From positions 33,029 to 97,028 of the forward strand of contig JABANP010000177.1 of assembly GCA_013115135.1 (NCBI GenBank): a stretch of DNA of 64,000 nucleotides, in the 5' to 3' direction. The notes beneath the pieces are model-generated. The model did not search any database, was not told the origin of the DNA, and worked only from the letters and a program-made list of their open reading frames with translations. The stretch's first letter is position 1. The number at the start of each line of letters is the position of its first letter. The position numbers and the translations under genes are program-made. Of the stretch, positions 35,300-47,500 are shown piece after piece. Source of the DNA: Perkinsus olseni. Its lineage: Eukaryota; Perkinsozoa; Perkinsida; Perkinsidae.

Positions 35300-36080
35300 C
35301 ACGAACACGAAAAGACTTATTCACCATTATTTGTAAACATTCACCTGTAGTATTGCCCGAAGCCCTTTTCTGCTACCTTCGCTTGGATGGGAACATTGCG
35401 TTGATTCGTGAGGCCTGATAGCCGTCGCGAGGTAATCTAAGGACCACCGACCACGAGGCCGATTATCTCGATTTCTGTGGTTGCCTGAGTGATTGATACC
35501 TGTTGTTGAATCATTCAAACAGCTTTTACTACGGCTCTCACGACTGCTTTCACCACGACAAACGCATTCAACACGTTTGTCGTGGTGAGAGCCTGGGATA
35601 CCGCTACCACTGACGATGACGTCTCCTGTGGCGTTACAACCCTTTTTTCTCTGGTGGGGCGATAAGCTCACATAAAGTGCATGCAGCCTCCAATCGCCAT
35701 CAGTCATACAGCATCCGCCCGCGCGTGAAACGGCTGCCGAACCAGGAAAAAAGGAGGGTTTCACTGCCCAGCAAACTTGTTTCCACCCAACGTCGAAGTG
35801 AGACTCGGTGTGTGATTGACACACAGTGTGGAAGGTTCGAATTCAACGCAAGGGCAATCTAAATGCTCCGTTATTCTCCATAACTTAATAAGCCCCATGA
35901 CACTGCATAGGGAGAAGGTGTATCGCAACAAAGCGAAGAGAATATTGATAATGGTTGGTCTCGAAAAAACCAAGTGATGAGATGTATGGTTGCTTAAGCT
36001 AGTGGTGTACTGCTGCCGTTAAATACGAAAGGCAACGAAAAGAGAATAGAACAATAAATAATTGGCTTCTATGATAGGAG
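35300..36080. other. Gap between the convergent TMEM245-like and PLC1 genes
   Basis: It contains the start of the tandem repeat unit and a strong hairpin (35551-35587). No gene is recognised. Confidence 0.5.
35551..35587. repeat. 14-bp perfect hairpin
   Basis: CACCACGACAAACG and CGTTTGTCGTGGTG enclose a 9-nt loop, with an outer GCTCTCA/GAGAGC pairing interrupted by a bulge. It lies between two convergent genes and is not obvious in repeat unit 2. Confidence 0.75.
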
Positions 36081-37139
36081 TCAAGTGCTATCACTTGTGG
36101 TTGTAGAACCGGCCTGACCTTGGCCAAGATTCTCTCTCCGGGCCTTCAAAGCTTCAGCCAATTCAACCCCATCGAGACAGGCATTATCGACTTCGAGGAG
36201 ATTGATGTATTCCAGCTGCGGAATAATACCAATGAGCTTCTTGTTGACGCCGCTGAGCTTCGTATCATTCAGGATATTCGACCCGGCCGCAAGCATCGTC
36301 GTTAGTGACGTGAATTCATATTGCCAATGAGCTTGATTCATGGCCAGATGGTTAGCCTTGGGCTTCTTGGAGGCGGTCTCATTGATGTAATTAAACAACT
36401 CTCTGTTGATGTCTTCGCTGCCGGGTGACCCCTGATGGCAGTTTCTATCCTTGCGCCAGCATGTAAGGGAGGCATTGTAGTTAGCATCGACGCACATACC
36501 CTCACCTTCCACGACGAAGACATGTCCACCTGAGTAGAAGCAGATGAGAAGGAAGAAGGACATAAATTGAGTAGGGTGTTCTACCTCCTTTCAGTTCAGA
36601 AATCTTCATAGCCTGATTGACAGTGAGGCCCTGCAGCTTTTTACATGACCCATTCGCCCCTATGGGCTTCATGAGCTCAAGAAGAGTCAAAACCGACCAT
36701 ACGCTTGCTCTACAGGCGTTCGTGTTGGGAGAGTAGTGACTGTTAGCCAGCAAGATCAACTCCTCCGGACGCGCAGCAGCCCAGGCTTTTATCTCTTTCA
36801 CAGCATCTTCCAGCTTATAATCAATGGGCTGCTTCCCATGATGCATATACACGCCGTCTGCTTTGCAGGAGAGGCGAAGGTCGAATGCTCTGACACCACA
36901 GTTGAGTTGCCTAGTGAAATCTCCACCTTGCGTTTTAGATAATTGCCAGAGGGGAGTGTTCTTGGAGATGTACCCAGTGCCAGAGTCGTGAGACCTGAGA
37001 CCGGTCATCCTCTGGACATTGACGGCTTCCGTACTCACATCAGCATCGGCCATTCATTCAGGAGAACTTCTCCCTTCTCGCGAAGCGGGCCTGAAGACGT
37101 AGCCGACTGAAGGATGATCAAGGTGAGCAGGATGACCAT
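36081..37139 (-). CDS. Secreted PI-PLC X-domain protein, paralogue 1
   Basis: Three exons on the minus strand: 37139-37039, 36994-36585 and 36529-36081, 319 aa. Exon 1 encodes a signal peptide (MVILLTLIILQSATSSG) and ends in NEWPMLM. The join gives MLMSHDSGTGY, the X-domain motif with catalytic His36 and Asp37. The substrate Arg lies in FDLR and the second catalytic His in VYMHHG (His85 or His86). GHVFVVEGEGMC and NDTKLSGVNKKLIG complete the barrel. Bacterial-type PI-PLCs cleave phosphatidylinositol or GPI anchors; with a signal peptide this one should act outside the cell or in the secretory path. The apparent ATG at 37053 is out of register with this exon. The C-terminus has an extra Gln/Ser/Thr tail compared with paralogues 2 and 3. 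Confidence 0.88.
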
Positions 37140-38853
37140 GGAGCGAAAGGACGACTGGGGTGATATCACTGCGTGTGATGTAACCTACTTTCTCAAATTG
37201 AGTAATACTCACGCGCGGATTGCGTGAGAGGAACTGGCTTGGACAAGACTCTTGTCACAAGAGCAGTAGCATCGACTGAGACTCGAATCGAGTCTCACAT
37301 ACGGTCAAATGACTTTCCAGTCATCTCAATCCCACCGACAGAGTCTGTCTTAAGCTCTCGACGGAAGTCTGCACGCATGCCCACCTCTCCGAGGCCGCCC
37401 GAAGTAGACGCACGGCTGTCTCTTGGTGTGAGGTGCCGCTACACACGAAATGCTTCTCGGGCGCTCCCACCATCGCACGCAAATGATACTCTCACTGAGG
37501 AACATCTCCGAGTTCATGACTTGAACACAGGATACGATGGTTTACGTACTGTTCATACAGACCCTCGACGAAGGTGTAGTACGCGGTGGAGCACTCATGG
37601 TGACACTTCGTCACCATCATTAGCGACTCTGCGCGCCCACACTTGTCAACTGGTGATTGTACGACCGCAGCGACATCGAGGATGTTCGGGGTCGTGAGCA
37701 CACCATCAGTGACGAGTGGTGACAGTATTGACGATGAGTTATTCCTACTCGCTCGTTACCTGTATATGATCGAGTTGTCTGATTAATACATTGTATTGAT
37801 GTGCTGCCAACGCATTCAGCGGAACGGTGAGGGGTCATTGTGATCGATAGCAAAAATCTCGATGAACTCAGTTCACTGAATTGTCGGAATTGCTAAGATA
37901 GTAAAGAGAAGATCATGAAGGCAAAGAGAAGATAATCGAACAGGGTGGTGCTCTGCTGCGTTAGGCGGTGCGCGAGTTGGTTGACCAATGGAAAAGAGGG
38001 GAGCTTTTCAGGCTCGGGAACTTCATTTATCAGAAAGGCCTCCCGACGAAAGCATATGTCAGGGCTGACGCTTCCGTCTTCACTTCTACGACGTGCTGGG
38101 AACTTCGACGGAACCGTCTCACTCGGCGCAATCGTCTCCAAGAAGTTAGTGGCGAGAAGAGTAATGCTCAATCATTGAGCCTCAATGCCTTTTTCTGCTA
38201 CCTTCGTCTGGTTGGAACCATTGCGTTAAATCGTGTAGTCTGATAGCCCTTGTGAATACTATCGGCCACGAGGCCGAAGATCTCCGCTTGCGTGGTTTCC
38301 TGGGTGATTGCCAATCACTGATTGGTCTCTGTCGCTGGATGTCTTCGTCGAGGATGTGCCACAGCACCTCGGCGGCAGCGCAGACGGTGTGCTCTCCCAA
38401 GGCATCACAATCTTTTTACCCGTGGGGTGGTGAGCTCGCATAAGACGCGTACAAATTTTGATCTTCATCAGTGATCGGCATCAGTCCGTATGGAAACAGC
38501 TGCAGTACCAACAAAAATGGTTCTACCTTCGAGATAATTTGTGCATTCCCAATGTCTCAAAGGGAATGACACTTGGCGCATGAAAGCATTCACTTCAACC
38601 CAAGGACAATCAGGATGCTGTTGATTCAACAGTGTTGAAGAAATCAGTCGTCCTCAATAAATGATTAGGCCTGTGCCAATGCCAAAGGAATAAAGTGTAG
38701 CACAACAAAGCGCGAAGTTATCTTTACGAACGACAGCTTAGTTTAGTACTGCCGTTGTGTACTGCAAGATAAAGAAAGGTTAATAACAAACTTGGTGGTC
38801 GACTTTCATGGCTTAAGTGGAAGTCACTTACGGGCCCGGCCTTGGCCAAGATT
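37140..38853. other. PLC1/PLC2 intergenic region
   Basis: It holds the upstream part of repeat unit 1, a unit-specific stretch at 37870-38180, and the downstream flank of unit 2. ORFs here (37224-37697 plus; 38171-37893 minus) are not conserved in the other repeat unit and are not called. Confidence 0.5.
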
Positions 38854-40620
38854 CTATCTCGAGGACTTCCAAGCTTCTTCCAATTCAACCCCATAGAGAC
38901 AGGCATCATCAACTTCAAGGAGGTTGATGTATACCAGCTGCGGAATGATACCAATGAGCTTCTTGTTGACGCCGCTGAGCTTCGTATCATTCAGGATATT
39001 CGACCCGGCCTTGAGCATCTTCTCTAGTGAAGCCGAATCATATTGCCAATGCGCTTGATTCATGGCCAGATGGTTAGCCTTGGGCTTCTTGGAGGCGGTC
39101 TCATTGATGTAATTAAACAACTCTCTGTTGATGTCTTCGCTGCCGGGTGACCCCTGATGGCAGTCTCTATCCTTGCGCCAGCATGTAAGGGAGGCATTGT
39201 AGTTGGCATCGACGCACATACCCTCACCCTCCACAACGAAGACATGCCCACCTGAGAATTGCTCAGTGAGAAACGGCAAGAGAGGAGGACATAATTTGAG
39301 GAGGATGTATTACCTCCTTTAAGCGTAGACATCTTCATAGCCTGACTGACGGTGAGGCCCTTCAGCCTATCACATGACCCATCCGATCCAATGGATGGCA
39401 TGAGATTCAAAGTAGCCATAGTCTGCCACACTTTGCCCTTACAGTCATCGGTGTTGGGAGAGTAGTGACTGTTAACCAGCAAGATGAACTCCTCAGCATG
39501 TGAGTTAGCCCAGGTGATTATGTCCTTTACAACATCTTCTATCCTATATTTGATGGGCTGAATCCCATGATGCATATAAACGCCGTCTGCGTTGCACAAA
39601 GGGCGAAGATCGAACGCTCTGACACCGCAATTCAGCTGTGCTGTGAAATCACCATCTTGTGTCTTAGATAATTGCCATAGGAAAGTTTTTTCGGAGATGT
39701 ACCCAGTGCCAGAGTCGTGAGACCTGAGACCGGTTATCAGGTGATGTGACGGCGCTGCACTCACATCAGCATCGGCCATTCATTCAGGAGAATTTCTCCA
39801 ATTTCACGAGTCCGGTCAGAAGTCGTAGCCGACTGAAGGATTACCAAGGTAAGCAGCAAGGCCATGGAGTGGAATGACGACTGGACTCCAGTCACTGGAG
39901 TGATCTTCACAGTGAGATTTTCACTGCATGCGATGCAACCAAGCTAGTTGTGAAACCGGGTATTCTTACTCGAGTTGACTACTACTCTACGGATTGGCTG
40001 CGTGAGAGAAACTAGCGCAAGGGAAAAGCATCGACTGAGTCTCGAATATGAGCCAAATGATTTACGAACCATCTCAAATTTTCCCTACCACCCGCAGAGT
40101 GAGTCGCACAGACTACTATAGAATAGCTCTGAATAGGATCGAATCTAAGTTCTCTACAAACGCCTGCACGCCTGCCCACCATTACTAGCAGATTGGCCGC
40201 GCTAGGTGAAGGCTGTCTCTTGGCGGGAGGTGCCGTGACCCACGGAAACATTCTCGGGCACTCCCACCATCACGGGAGTGATACTGTCACTGAGATTCAC
40301 CTTGGAGGTCTTGATTAGAAGACAGGATACAGTGTGTTTACTGCTGTTCGCCCAGACCCCCGACGAAAGATGTGGTAGACCAAGGAGCAGTCACCGGTGA
40401 CGTCGCGTCACCGTCACACTCGTCGGCAACTGGTGATTGTAGCATGACAGTAACGGTCACGAACGCTTCCGACTTGCTCGTTTCTTTAACATGGTTGAGT
40501 GATCTGCTTAATACATGGTATTGATGCGCTGTCAAGTTGAATGTGTCAACGCATTCAGCGCGACGGTCATCGTTATCGACACCGAAAATCACAATGAACC
40601 GTCGGAGACGCTCCTCAATA
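38180..40620. repeat. Tandem segmental duplication, unit 2 (carries PLC2)
   Basis: Same orientation as unit 1. Coding exons are the best conserved part, and the flanks have diverged with indels. Confidence 0.75.
38854..39865 (-). CDS. Secreted PI-PLC X-domain protein, paralogue 2
   Basis: Three exons: 39865-39765 (101 nt), 39723-39314 (410 nt) and 39251-38854 (398 nt), 302 aa. Exons 1 and 2 are exactly as long as those of PLC1 and PLC3. Signal peptide MALLLTLVILQSATTS; catalytic MLMSHDSGTGY; RAFDLRP; VYMHHG; GHVFVVEGEGMC. All catalytic residues of the X domain are kept. The C-terminus ends in ELEEAWKSSR. The protein is probably secreted and acts on phosphatidylinositol or GPI lipids. It lies in the second unit of a 2.7-kb tandem duplication. 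Confidence 0.88.
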
Positions 40621-40759
40621 TGATAAACTCTGTGCGGGGAGTTTATGTTACTACTGAGCCATCTGAAGCTGATACGAGCGCCGTGTCTCTACTCGTGTGG
40701 TGTTCTCAGCCTGGAAATGCTAACGTTCATCCAACACACCAACCTGATGGCCCATCAGG

Positions 40760-41104
40760 ATGATGGGAGACCTTCATAACGCAGCAATTGGGTGTAGCAC
40801 TTATAGATTTGGCTTGCTATCATGCAGACCTGTCATGTTAGCTGTCGCGGCCGATGGGATGCAGGGGGCGTACCTTATCTGCAGATATTCTCCTCGGTGG
40901 GCATCGCTCGGACCAATATCGTCTCGTGCGGTATCAGCGCGACGGTTGGAGCACGCCACAAGCGTTGAATACACTCAGACACTCAGAAAACAGTATGCAA
41001 GGCATACTGCAATGCTCTGTGCACCCTGCGGCTGGTCATATACCTTTTCGAACGTAGAGAAACATGTTGATAACATGTGCCGAGAATGCAATTTTCCCTA
41101 TTAG
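40760..41104 (+). CDS. Hypothetical ORF with a possible zinc-binding Cys/His cluster
   Basis: A single-exon ORF of 114 codons. Near its C-terminus it has CAPCGWSYTFSNVEKHVDNM followed by CREC, that is CxxC...H...CxxC, resembling a zinc finger. The N-terminal part has no features. There is no paralogue in the window and the region lies just past a segmental repeat, so chance is a real possibility. Confidence 0.25.
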   Translation: MMGDLHNAAIGCSTYRFGLLSCRPVMLAVAADGMQGAYLICRYSPRWASLGPISSRAVSARRLEHATSVEYTQTLRKQYARHTAMLCAPCGWSYTFSNVEKHVDNMCRECNFPY

Positions 41105-41109
41105 CAAGT

Positions 41110-42720
41110 ATTAGGGTTACCCCGCTCGGGACTCAACTCATTGCAACTGAGATATTCGGAGAAAGCTAGCTGGTGTAAGATCGGAGACCACCATAATCGA
41201 ATCTATTTTTGGTTGGTCTAAGCACTGAGTGGACTGATGAGACTGGCCATGGCTCGGCCCGAGCAAAGTACGAATATTAAGAATAGCACGCGGACACACG
41301 ACTCGTGTGACACGAGGCGCAGGGAAGAACCGAACTAATATGGGCCGCCGTCAATGGACCACGCGATCAATGCTCAATCGTCATCAGCCAGAAGCGGAAT
41401 GTGAGTAGCTCATCATTGGCCAACACTGGCAATGGCTTGATGCGCGGTACTGGGCTGAGAGAAGCGGCGTCACGTCATCCAGGCAGGGACCGCAAAACCC
41501 GATAATGAGAACTCTAACCTAATGACAATCATCCGTATCCATCTCCTACAAAAAGTTGTCGAAAGTGAAGTCGAACAGAAGAAAAAGCAAGAATAAAAAG
41601 TATCACCCGCTGATTGGAGTCTCAGTGAACTTCACTGAGCAAAAGTACGGATAGGACAACAGCGTGGCACCAATATGAGCTCAAAAACTCGAAGAGTAAG
41701 GCTACTGGGACAGAGTGGGGTTCTGGACAATTGTGTGGGAATGCCGGTACCGGAGAAGTTCCTCTGAAAAAGCCACCGACTGTGGCGTACCGAGTCCGTG
41801 CAACGGACTGCTCATCTCCTTCTAAGTTCCAGCCGGCTTCCACCAAACGTCGTAATAATCACCGAATGCGAAACGAAGATCAGCCCTTCGAGGCTGCCAC
41901 TCGTCACAGTTAACCCAGGACAGCTCGTCTGAACACCGGCAATGAACTTGTTGTAGGTGCTCATGCTTTCAGGCGCTACGTCATAAAAGCTCCTGGGAGT
42001 CTGATGAGGTGACTCCCGTAAAATAAGGGCCATTCCCGACTGTGTTTTCACAGGGGGCGTCACACCACACGAGAGCGTTATGGACATTTTAGCGTCGGAT
42101 GTTATCTCGAAACTGATGGCTTTCTCGCCGTCATCGGGGTACATGAAAGCGCCTGCGACCAGGGGATACGTGACCCTCACGAACCTAACATCCCGGCCTT
42201 GAAATTTGGTGATCATAGTGTCCGAACCACGGTAGATCGAAGTGATCAGGTCACCCGCCTTCAACCCGATCTCAGGGGAAAGATCTGTCATCCTAGTGTA
42301 CCAATTACACAATTCCGATGAGCTGAGGTCGAGGATGTAGGAAGTAGCGATGCTCTTGTTCAAGTGATACAAACCGTCGACGAAAGCCGGTTGACCCGCC
42401 ACCTCAAAAGTGAAACCGACATAAAAGTCCTCATAGATATCGAACGCCATGCGGTAGTTCCCCAAGGTGTAGAGGAGCCGCCCCATCTGTTGAGCCGCTA
42501 CCAACGACATTGCTTGAATGCCCATGAGCAAAGACCGTCATTGGGGGATGCAGCTGGACTGCGAACTAATAACTGCAAAGGATGACGAATCGATGTCAGA
42601 ACGATAAGTCCACCGCTCCGATGGGCCTGCCGACTAGCAAGCGAGGCCACTAACACTAAATTACCCACAATAAGGATCCTTTCTTTCACTTTGAGGTATG
42701 TGCTCACCGCTGGCACTGCA
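41110..42720. repeat. Duplicated block with secreted-family gene A
   Basis: The flank (GATGAGACTGGCCATGGCTC, 41236 on) and the gene both recur in the same orientation at 48680-49900 (flank at 48762 on). Confidence 0.65.
41812..42525 (-). CDS. Unrecognised secreted-type protein, copy A
   Basis: A single minus-strand exon of about 237 codons from the ATG at 42525. The N-terminus (MGIQAMSLVAAQ) is only weakly signal-like, and an upstream exon may exist. Conserved with copy B (49.1-49.9 kb) are VGFTFE/VGFIFE, TSYILD/TSYIID, SSELCNWY/PSELCHWY, AGDLIT/AGDLVT, FQGRDVRFVRVTY, ISFEITSDAKMSITLSCG and the VAPESMSTYNKFIAGV segment. Beta-rich and with few Cys, it has no known domain I recognise. Conservation between the diverged copies shows it is coding. 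It may be a cell-surface or secreted protein that expanded together with the PI-PLC genes. Confidence 0.7.
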   Translation of the reverse strand: MGIQAMSLVAAQQMGRLLYTLGNYRMAFDIYEDFYVGFTFEVAGQPAFVDGLYHLNKSIATSYILDLSSSELCNWYTRMTDLSPEIGLKAGDLITSIYRGSDTMITKFQGRDVRFVRVTYPLVAGAFMYPDDGEKAISFEITSDAKMSITLSCGVTPPVKTQSGMALILRESPHQTPRSFYDVAPESMSTYNKFIAGVQTSCPGLTVTSGSLEGLIFVSHSVIITTFGGSRLELRRR

Positions 42721-44509
42721 AGCGGCTAGAAGCTAGCCTAACAGCTAGCGTTCTCATTCGCTAGGCTATATACTTGCGCCTTGTCTCTGGGGACGCTTCG
42801 GTGCTCGTCGATCCTCACTCGCGGAGTGCGATGCTCCCGGTTCAACGGAGGACAGTATGATTCAGGTGATGGCGCACAATATCGACAACCAAGAGTCTTG
42901 GTCCAAGACTGTGACCTACTCGTGGTGGGCCAGCTAAGACGAAATCCTATAGAGACAGCGTGGCATTGAGTCACCCAATTTTGGAGTGCAGTAGAATAAT
43001 TAGCGGTAGCTAATCTGTGCAGCTACTCATGTTTTTTACGCACATTACATGTTAAAAACGCGTTGAGTGTAATAAATCGCTTACTCGTCAACGCCGGTAA
43101 AGCCGGAACATCGCTGACCCTCCATAACAATTTCATTGTCGCCCCGGCGAAGCGGGACGCCCGCCGGAGAAGCAGGAAACAGTGCTCTGTGCCGCAAATC
43201 ATCAGCCTAGCGCTACGAAGTGGGACACTAGCGTCAGCATTCTTTGACGTCCATTCTATAGGTTATCAGCTGAAAGGAATCATTCCCTTATTTTTTTCCT
43301 CCTAACCTCGCAGCCTTCGAAGCCGGTGGGTGCCAAGGCAATCCTGCCCAGCCAACCGTGGACCCGTTGCTGCGGGGTCCCTCCGCATCCGGGCGTGAAC
43401 ACCACCACCTTTTCCACCGCCTCGGTGAAGGTCCTGGATTGATAAACTGCACTATCTTCATTGTGCTTCTACTCTGTTATAGGAGGGTGCATCGGCGCGG
43501 TTCTACGCAACTGTACCCAGTATGCGCAGTGACTATGTGCCACGCGTATTATCGGCCGCTGATGCCTTTATCAGTGCGAAGGTCTTACTCCGCAACATCG
43601 ATAGATAGGCTTTTGCAATGCCCCGATACCCTGTCTCCCGGCGACGAAAAATCCGGACCTGATCTTTCCTGGCAAACACGGAATGCGCACCCGGACAGCT
43701 CGGGTTAAGTCGTTATCGAAGCTCGGTTAGGGCACTAGCTGAGGCCCGAGATGCAAAACTCGTTTCACGCCTTCCATTACGCGTAGCGTATTTCGCATTC
43801 GGTTATACGCCATTTTTGGTATCTACAGTTCACTTAAAGTGAATCACTTTGCTTCTTTCTCCACTACACCAGCCGGAAAACGGTTTTACGTGTAGTGCAG
43901 GTGCATCTTCACCGCCGTTCTGCACCACGCCATTGCAGATCAATTGAACTCGATACCAATTGCATCATCCAGCAGCTCGATTGGGGAACGACTCTGCCGC
44001 CATCACCCGTGATAATTACTGCTCCTTATGGCTATTGAAGTTTTTGCGATCGACCTGCTCGCCGTTGGCTCCCTGCGACTAGAACCGGGGATGACGGCGA
44101 ATGCTTACAGCGAAACAGCTGCTAGTCTACCCTCTCGCTACTATCCTTACACACTCAGTGGTGGTATCACTGACTTGCATGTGGTCCAAGATAGGTTTTG
44201 GCTGGGACCGTAGGAAATGCAAGCCCTCGCGTATCTGTTCAATAAATGCCAGTGTTGTGTTTTCCTTTCGTCATTGCGTCGGTGGCTGATTCACATCTTA
44301 TAATGCGCTCATCTCGGATCGGAGTCGGGTGCGCCGCAGACCGATAAGACTACCGCAGGCGATGACCTCTTCGACAGCATTCACAAATAACACGTCCTTA
44401 GAGGTAGACTGATCACCGTAAGGCCCATGCAGTCTCCCTGTCATCAGTCATACGACTCTGTGATGGAGAGCCGGCCCCTTCTGGTTATGAAACTGATAGG
44501 CATGACCTC
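42721..44509. other. Long stretch without a recognised gene
   Basis: ORFs at 43063-43305 and 43358-43708 have no domains. Bases near 44400-44460 resemble the flank DNA of the PLC repeat units (CATGCAGTCTCCC...CATCAGTCATAC). Upstream exons of the GAF gene may lie at the right end. Confidence 0.35.
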
Positions 44510-47500
44510 ATGCGAGCCGTTCAAGCATTGCGATATGACAACAAGGAACTCCGAGGGCGGCTGGAAGAAAATCATCAAAGATGTCGAGGGAAGGTGAGTG
44601 ATAATGATGACAGTCATAAGACGCCTCCAAACGCTCCGGGAGCGTCAGTTCCCGATCAGATTCAAGTCTATCTCATTGGATGGAGCCTCTTCCTCTGGAC
44701 GAAGATCTCGTGCTGCCTGATGCCTACTTCTATGAGGTACCCAGGAATCGAAAAAAAACGATCGTTGTTCCCATATTGTTATTAATCGTATTCCGAGTCT
44801 TGGAAGTTCATTCCGCCGGAAGCGAAATCTACTCAGTGGATCGGGAATCCTCCACTGGTTCTTTTCTCGTCGTCGGCGGCAGGGATCTCCGAGAAAAACT
44901 GCGCGCCTCATCAGCTCTTCCTCTCAGCACTTGGTGTCTCGGCTACACGATAGATGCGACGAATACCGCAATGTCCTACAATCCAAAGTGGGTGGTGCCT
45001 CCACGGAGTCATCACGTTGAAAGTTCGTTCTGGTAAGGTCACTGCGGCCCTCGACTTGCTCTCCGAGAACTTGGCCGATATACCAGGCTTGACGTTCAAC
45101 ACTCTTGATGGCGTGAGAAAAATACTAACAGGCCTTGAGGTGAGCATGTCCACTCGTCGGATGATGCCGTCAGTCTTGTGTGCTGATGGCAGGCTCGAGT
45201 GAAATCCCAACAAGAGCAGGAGAAGGCTCTGGTTAGAACGACTAGAGCTCTGCACACTACGGCCAGGAACCTTTCAAGAAAAGAATCCAGTAAGCAATTG
45301 CACGATGGTTGCGTCATGAAATCACTGCGGTGCGCTGTGAGTCTCATCAAGGCTCGAAGGTGAAGTCAATAGGCTCGAGGCCGAAGTATATTCTCTTAAA
45401 CGAGAAGGACAGTAGGTGATGTACCCTCCGGGGGCACTGAGTAGAATCTCTCGGATGCTCAGATGAAGAGGGCACTGTTCGAAAGAGGTCAGCAGCTGTT
45501 GCATGCACGATCGAGGCTCCAGGAGCTCGAACGTAGTCCACAGACGATGCTCTCTCGCTTATCACAAGCCGTTCTCAGGCGTCCTCAGCTCGGTAGAGGG
45601 GTCGAAACGGGCTCTGAGGACTCACGCACCAATAGATAGTCCCGTCGAGAGAACCACTCCGAAAGCTTTGGGAGAGGGTACACTGGCACTTCCAACTCTG
45701 TGCTTAACTCCATCGTTCGACGTTCGTCAGCACCAGGCGCTGAAGAGGAATCCCGACTCCCGAAACTGGTTAAGACATCTTCCAGGGCGGGCTCGGACAT
45801 GGCGATGAGGAACGCTCATCTGGTTAAACAAGTGAAGCTGCTGAGTCGTAATGATGAGACCGATGTGGCAGCAAGGAGCTTCCTTGCTAGGTCGATTGCA
45901 GGAGCAAAGTCGTAAGCTGCGATTCTCAGAGAAGCAACGTATGCTCTTCCAGGCTCGGAATAGGGCCGCGGCGGCGTAGGGTGGGCAGTTCTTATTCATG
46001 CCTTCGTCGTCTGCCCTGGATTGAGGACCCCTTATGTGGGGATCTTTAGCAGGAAGTGGGCCTTCGCTCTCAGGGAACGCAAAGACGCGATAAAAGAAGC
46101 GAATGACAAGAGCAGCGGCACGACGTCCGCGACACATCGAAGCGACTTCTGTTTTGAGACCTACGTAGGCTTGACAGTCCCGCTACTACATGAACTCACT
46201 ATCTTCAGAAACCTCTGTGCGTGCAGAATGCACCCGACTGCGTCGTGGACTTCCTCACGTGAGACCTGAACCTTCCAGCTGGCCTCTGTTATGAACTACG
46301 TTCAGTTACATCATAGCAACGCATGGGTATTTCCCCAACGTCTTCTTGCAAGAGAGTGTACTGTCTGATGAAGACAGAGATACCTGCATCGAGGTCCTCT
46401 GTCGGTAGTGACCCGATCGATGTCCAACCCGACCTGCCCTCAGCCTATCTCACACGTCCTTGTCTTGTTCAGGGATTTCTCGCTATTCTATCAGCGTTCC
46501 AATGCACTGGGGGGTTTGTTGGAGGACATAGATGAGATATCCAGGATAAGGGACTCGAACGAGGCGCTTTCGGCCATTTCGAGACTCTGCGTCAAGTGAG
46601 CGCTGCTCGGTGTCATTGGCGGGTGAAACCAGGACGGTGCAGATATGTCAACTGTGACCGCGTAGCCATATGGGTGATTGATGAGAGGACCCAAACCGCG
46701 TGGACCAAACGTGAGCTGGTACCCCTCATCACACTCCTCAGTACTTACCGTCAGACACTGGTCATGCGCCTGATGAAGATGATGATCCTGCGTCGTCAAA
46801 GAGCCGAGCTGAGAGTCCACTTCTACAAGTGAGAGGCCTTCTTCCTATTAGATAGGCTGACTTCTCTACGAGATACCCCTCACTGCTGGCCTCGTCGGGG
46901 CAGCATACAAGGCCCAGACAGCCCTCAATATACCAGATGCGTAAGTCCATTCCTCAGCTTGCCTCTACTCCGAGGTAGATACACGGACTCTCGATTCAAC
47001 TCGAGCGTTGATAAGGCTACTGGGTACCGCACAAAGAGCGTCCTTTGCATGCCTATCATGCGGGGTCCTGAATGTGTTGCCGTGAGTGGTGAAAGTGGAA
47101 GTAGACGTAATGGTATCGTCATCAGGTTCTACAGGTCGTTAATAAGATATCCCCAACGCATAGCCTCGTGACTGTAGCCGACACTCCAAGTATACCTGCC
47201 AGCTTGCCTTCTCATCTTCCTCTACCTATGTGAATTCTGCTCAGGCTCAAGAGACCAATGGGCCACGGTCAAGTTCGATGCGCACGACGAATTCCTCCTG
47301 CAGATTATCGGCGGAGTTACCGTACAGGTACGGCGACCAGCTTCTCATCGGGATTCGATACTATCGTCTTCCCTCTAGGCGCTAGAGCAGTGCTTGGCTG
47401 ACGAGATGGGGCGGATGAAGCTCGTTCGCAAGGACATCCTGTTGGACGCTGCTTTCCAGGTCGAATACTATCTACTCTGGCGATTGAGTTGTCACTTCAG

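Larger units (their letters stand above)
35340..37870. repeat. Tandem segmental duplication, unit 1 (carries PLC1)
   Basis: It matches unit 2 (38180-40620) at a spacing of about 2.72-2.82 kb. Shared blocks are TTTTCTGCTACCTTCG (35369 and 38191), the whole PLC gene, and TTAATACAT plus TATTGATG (near 37780 and 40508). Confidence 0.75.

Noticed and set aside
36502..37053. PLC1 starting at the ATG at 37053 (MADADVS)
   Set aside because: GTGAGT in this position is a splice donor in all three paralogues. Using it restores the catalytic motif and a signal peptide, so the MADADVS reading is intron sequence.
37224..37697. 157-codon plus-strand ORF upstream of PLC1
   Set aside because: The homologous DNA upstream of PLC2 is not open in this frame. 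The composition is low-information and there is no signal or domain.
45637..45639. An in-frame TAG in the GAF gene that looked like a nonsense mutation
   Set aside because: A GT-AG intron from about 45592 to the AG before ATAGTCCC, followed by another from about 45671 to 45751, gives a continuous in-phase protein. No stop remains.
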